Source: an uncultured Granulosicoccaceae bacterium (lineage in GTDB: Bacteria; Pseudomonadota; Gammaproteobacteria; Granulosicoccales; Granulosicoccaceae). From it: a DNA stretch of 64,000 nucleotides. The stretch covers positions 1-64,000 of the forward strand of contig CALKXD010000151.1 of NCBI GenBank assembly GCA_938003855.1, read 5' to 3'. Of this stretch, positions 61,051 through 64,000 are shown piece by piece. Made by a program: the position numbers and the translations under genes. Position 1 is the stretch's first letter. Each line of letters opens with the position of its first letter. A model generated the notes under the pieces. The model was not told the origin of the DNA. It was given only the letters and a program-made list of their open reading frames with translations, and made no database searches.

Positions 61051-64000
61051 TCAGGGTTTGTTGCGGGATTGCTCAAGCGCTGCCAGTTTATCGTACACTA
61101 TTTTTACCTTGGCGCGATGATCGGCGTGGTCCGGTAGCGTGCAGCTTTTTAGTAACTGAACAGCCTCCGCCGTGCGTGCTGTCGAGTGCAGCAATTCGGC
61201 CAGCAGCAGGCTTGAATCGATCTCATGAATGACCATCGATAAGCGTCGGCTGTATTCTATGGAGCGTCGAAAACTGTTTTCTGCCAGTGTGGCGTCATCG
61301 TTCATTAGTGCCAGACGACCTTGCAGCCGCAGCATATAGGGCGCATCCCAACTCATGCCTGATTTGGTAAACCAGTCTATTGAGCGCTGCACCATGCTCA
61401 GGCCTTTGTCTACTTCGCCCATAATGCGATAGCCGTCTGCGATCAGACCTATGGCATAGTTGCTGAAGCCGGATTCTTCCATGTCCTCTAGTATTTTAAT
61501 GCCTTTGCGCATTTCAGCCATCCCCGCCTCCGCCTTGCCACCTTTCAGTTTGATCCAGCCTCTGATGGCGAGTCCCAGACCGAGTGACCAGGGGAGTGAA
61601 TAGGATTCACTGAGCTTGACCAGTTCTTCGACCTGAGTGACAGAGCGATCCCACTGTTCAGAGAACTGGTTCAGCATGCCAGTCCAGACCAGTGCCATGC
61701 CCAGCGTATAGGGTTGATTCAGCTCTCTGGCGAGCGCCAGTCCTCTATTGTTATATTGCCGGGCCTCTGTATGTTTACCAAGCAGCCACGACGACAGCGC
61801 GCCGCAGTATTCCAGGGACACGACGGGATCCTGTCCGATCATAAACATCGGGGCCCCGATCTGGCTGCGCTGATCCGGGCTGTATATCGACAGGCCTTTA
61901 CGCACATGGGTCAGTGCGTTTTCAAACTGACCGATATGGAAATACGTATTTGCGATTGTCATGTGGGCAACGATGCCGGGTACCGGTCCGGTCGCGGTGC
62001 CGGCGGCTTGCAGCAGTTGCTCGGCGACTTCCTGGGCCTGTTTCAGCTCGGAGTTTGCAATCATGCCGCGCCACAGGCCAAGCAACGCTAGAAATAACTC
62101 TGCGTCATTTGACGTTTGACGGCTGAGCTCCTCAGCGCGGATGAAAGAGCCATGGCCCTCTCTTTTGCCATTGCCTTTCGACATATTAGTGGCATGGCCA
62201 ATGGTGTTGAGTAGGGTGATTTCAAATTCTTGACGTGTCTCCGGCGTGGCGATTTCGGTCAGTAACCGGATACCGCGATCGGCACTCTGGCGTGACTCTT
62301 TATACGCTGAGCGACTCAATGCCCGCCGTGCGGCAATGGACCAGTAGTCGACTGCCTCGACAGCCATTTTTGCATTGGCATAGTGGTGGGCAATTCTTTC
62401 CGGCTGTGTTTGCGCAACATGCGGGAACAGCTTTACCAGCACTTGTGCGCAGCTGGCGTGATACCGGGTCCTGACCGGTTTCAGCAGTGATTGGTAGGCG
62501 GCTTCCTGTACCAGTGCGTGGTTAAAAAAGTACACCGCATTCGGTGCGGTGCCCTGGGCGGTAACCAGTTCGGATTGCAGCAGCCGTTGTAGCAACTCGG
62601 CGAGGTCCTGGCTTGATCTGGACAGTACCGCAACAATGATTCCGTGCTCGAATTGGCGACCGATCACCGCCCCCAGCTGGGCGACTAGCTTGGCCGGGCC
62701 CAGTCGATCCAGACGCGCCATGAGTGAGTCCTGCAGGCGTTCAGGTATGGGCGCCAGCAGCTGCCCTGATTCCGGCCCCGGGGAAGTGCTTTTCTGCTGT
62801 TCGTTTTGTGATTGCACGACTTCACGGGTGATCTCCTTCAGGTACAGCGGAATCCCGTCACTGCGCTTGCAAATCATGTCAATGGTGTATTGATTCAACT
62901 GCGTGTCGTTCGCCGTGGCAACCACCAGTGCCTCGGATTCATTTCGGGCCAGCAGGGTCAGTGGCAGGATACGCACATGTTCAGGGGCAGAAAAAGCAAA
63001 TCTGGACTGGCCACGGTGGGTCATAAGCAGATAGACCGGCAGCTCTGCGACGCGGGTGTTTATCAGGTCAATTAGAGTCGCCGTAGAGGGATCTGCCCAC
63101 TGGATGTCTTCGATAACCAGCAGTACCGGTTTCTCGTTTGCGAGTTCGGCGAGGACGTCAACCAGCCCGTCCGGTCGCTGCTCTGATTGCTGGTCAAACT
63201 GGTAGTTGGTCTCGGTGGTATAGCAGGCCTGATCTATAACGTTTTCGATGGCGTTTGATTTTGTGCCCGATTGATTCAGGTAGCGTTTCAGCAGCACCTG
63301 AAGTTTTCGGCGACGTGTACGCGGTGAGTCGCCAAACGCGATTCGGGCCTGGTGACTGAGCTGATCTATTAGCGGGTAGAGGGTGCTTTGTTCGTGGAAT
63401 GCCGAGCATTGAAAAAACAGCACGTGGCTGGTGCTATTGACCAGCTGACCCAGCATGGCGCGCATCAGGCGGCTTTTACCCAGGCCCGGTTGCGAGGAGA
63501 TAACGGTCGTCTGGCCAGCGCCTTCCTGTGCCATCCGCCAGTTGGCACTGAGCTGCCGGAGTTCTGCATCGCGACCGATTAGCGGCTCACTGTCCTCGGT
63601 CCAGATTTCTCCATAGCGGCCTGTTTTTGTGGTTTCGTGCTCTCTGAAGACCTCGTGTGCGCGGACTTTTTGCTGCATGCCTTTCAGGGTCAGGTCCCGA
63701 GCGGCTGACACTTCGAAAGTCGTAGCAACCAGGCTGTGGGTAGTCGCCGAGATAAGCACGGTATCGGGGGCGGCATGTCCCTGCAGTCTGGCAGCCAGGT
63801 TGGGCGTGGTGCCGAACGCCGCGTGCTCCGATTTATCTGACGACGCCGTGGCCAGGACATCGCCGACCACCACCATCCCGGTGGCTATACCGACACGGAC
63901 TGAAATATCGGTGTCACGCCCGTGATTGAGTCTGGTGACAGCAGCGACGATCTGCAGCCCGGCTCTGACGCTGCGAATGGCGTCGTTGTCGTGCGCTGCT
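61051..64000 (-). CDS. class III cyclase / AAA ATPase / TPR regulator (5' end outside window)
   Basis: C-terminal 983 codons of a larger protein whose beginning lies beyond the right edge. The visible frame opens inside a class III adenylyl/guanylyl cyclase domain (VRVGIATGMVVVGD, GTTPNLAARLQG). A signal-transduction ATPase follows, with a P-loop-like SSQPGLGKSRL, whose first conserved Gly is replaced by Ser, and Walker B VLLVIEDIQWADPST. The last 450 residues are tandem TPR-like helices (for example GLSMVQRSIDWF). Such proteins are sensors that couple nucleotide binding to cAMP synthesis or act as AfsR/MalT-like regulators. Whether the cyclase is active cannot be judged because its metal-binding Asp region is off-window. 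The diheme lipoprotein is directly downstream. Confidence 0.85.
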   Translation of the reverse strand, partial: AAHDNDAIRSVRAGLQIVAAVTRLNHGRDTDISVRVGIATGMVVVGDVLATASSDKSEHAAFGTTPNLAARLQGHAAPDTVLISATTHSLVATTFEVSAARDLTLKGMQQKVRAHEVFREHETTKTGRYGEIWTEDSEPLIGRDAELRQLSANWRMAQEGAGQTTVISSQPGLGKSRLMRAMLGQLVNSTSHVLFFQCSAFHEQSTLYPLIDQLSHQARIAFGDSPRTRRRKLQVLLKRYLNQSGTKSNAIENVIDQACYTTETNYQFDQQSEQRPDGLVDVLAELANEKPVLLVIEDIQWADPSTATLIDLINTRVAELPVYLLMTHRGQSRFAFSAPEHVRILPLTLLARNESEALVVATANDTQLNQYTIDMICKRSDGIPLYLKEITREVVQSQNEQQKSTSPGPESGQLLAPIPERLQDSLMARLDRLGPAKLVAQLGAVIGRQFEHGIIVAVLSRSSQDLAELLQRLLQSELVTAQGTAPNAVYFFNHALVQEAAYQSLLKPVRTRYHASCAQVLVKLFPHVAQTQPERIAHHYANAKMAVEAVDYWSIAARRALSRSAYKESRQSADRGIRLLTEIATPETRQEFEITLLNTIGHATNMSKGNGKREGHGSFIRAEELSRQTSNDAELFLALLGLWRGMIANSELKQAQEVAEQLLQAAGTATGPVPGIVAHMTIANTYFHIGQFENALTHVRKGLSIYSPDQRSQIGAPMFMIGQDPVVSLEYCGALSSWLLGKHTEARQYNNRGLALARELNQPYTLGMALVWTGMLNQFSEQWDRSVTQVEELVKLSESYSLPWSLGLGLAIRGWIKLKGGKAEAGMAEMRKGIKILEDMEESGFSNYAIGLIADGYRIMGEVDKGLSMVQRSIDWFTKSGMSWDAPYMLRLQGRLALMNDDATLAENSFRRSIEYSRRLSMVIHEIDSSLLLAELLHSTARTAEAVQLLKSCTLPDHADHRAKVKIVYDKLAALEQSRNKP

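Noticed and set aside
1-64000. Genomic island or prophage
   Set aside because: No integrase, transposase, tRNA target site or phage gene is seen, and composition looks even by eye.

Overview
The window reads as chromosome of a free-living, Gram-negative, probably marine gammaproteobacterium. Supporting signs are a PilY1-type pilus-tip protein, lipoproteins with lipoboxes, DUF3422 and DUF1127 proteins, two formylglycine-type sulfatases, a LodA/LodB quinoprotein pair and several large secreted surface proteins. By eye the base composition is GC-moderate throughout. A Granulosicoccus-like lineage would fit, but that is inference from gene content. I see no rRNA, tRNA, CRISPR array, transposase, integrase or phage gene.

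Layout. 0-9.5 kb: an orphan PilY1-like protein, an aldehyde dehydrogenase, a DUF3422 membrane protein, a class III CoA-transferase and a secreted discoidin-domain protein. 9.6-14.4 kb: small regulatory and housekeeping genes (amphi-Trp, DUF1127, LysR, AEC permease divergent from a GntR regulator, YugP-type zinc protease). 14.4-15.5 kb holds no gene. 15.5-32 kb is dominated by exported proteins: a 1656-residue multi-Ig adhesin, a GH12-like glucanase with a C-terminal sorting tail, a Kelch/RTX protein and an esterase-like lipoprotein. A HerA-like ATPase, a streptomycin-kinase-like gene and a solute-binding protein without a signal peptide lie between them. 32-38 kb: AIM24 and Old Yellow Enzyme genes divergent from a Rieske oxygenase, then a lipoprotein and a sulfatase. 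38.8-48.7 kb: three large genes on the plus strand (GGDEF-EAL, SNF2 ATPase, membrane patatin). 48.8-56 kb: SDR, lipoprotein, PhyH dioxygenase, YdcF, HpcH/HpaI aldolase, HD hydrolase and a second sulfatase. 56.4-64 kb: lodA-lodB, converging on a diheme cytochrome lipoprotein that sits just downstream of a cyclase-AAA-TPR regulator running off the right edge.

How the genes may work together. The exported proteins, GH12 enzyme, esterase and sulfatases suggest life on algal or plant polysaccharide surfaces. The soluble oxidoreductases, CoA-transferase and aldolase look like scattered catabolic functions, each with its own regulator or promoter. The LodA/LodB pair should make an exported quinone-dependent amino-acid oxidase that releases peroxide.

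The most promising unexplained items are: a six-cysteine module shared by two otherwise unrelated secreted proteins; a LamG-like domain inserted in the VWA domain of PilY1; the lodAB / diheme lipoprotein / cyclase neighbourhood; and the JDVT-CTERM-like tail on a GH12 enzyme. Strong hairpins, mostly without a T-tract, occupy five convergent gene junctions.
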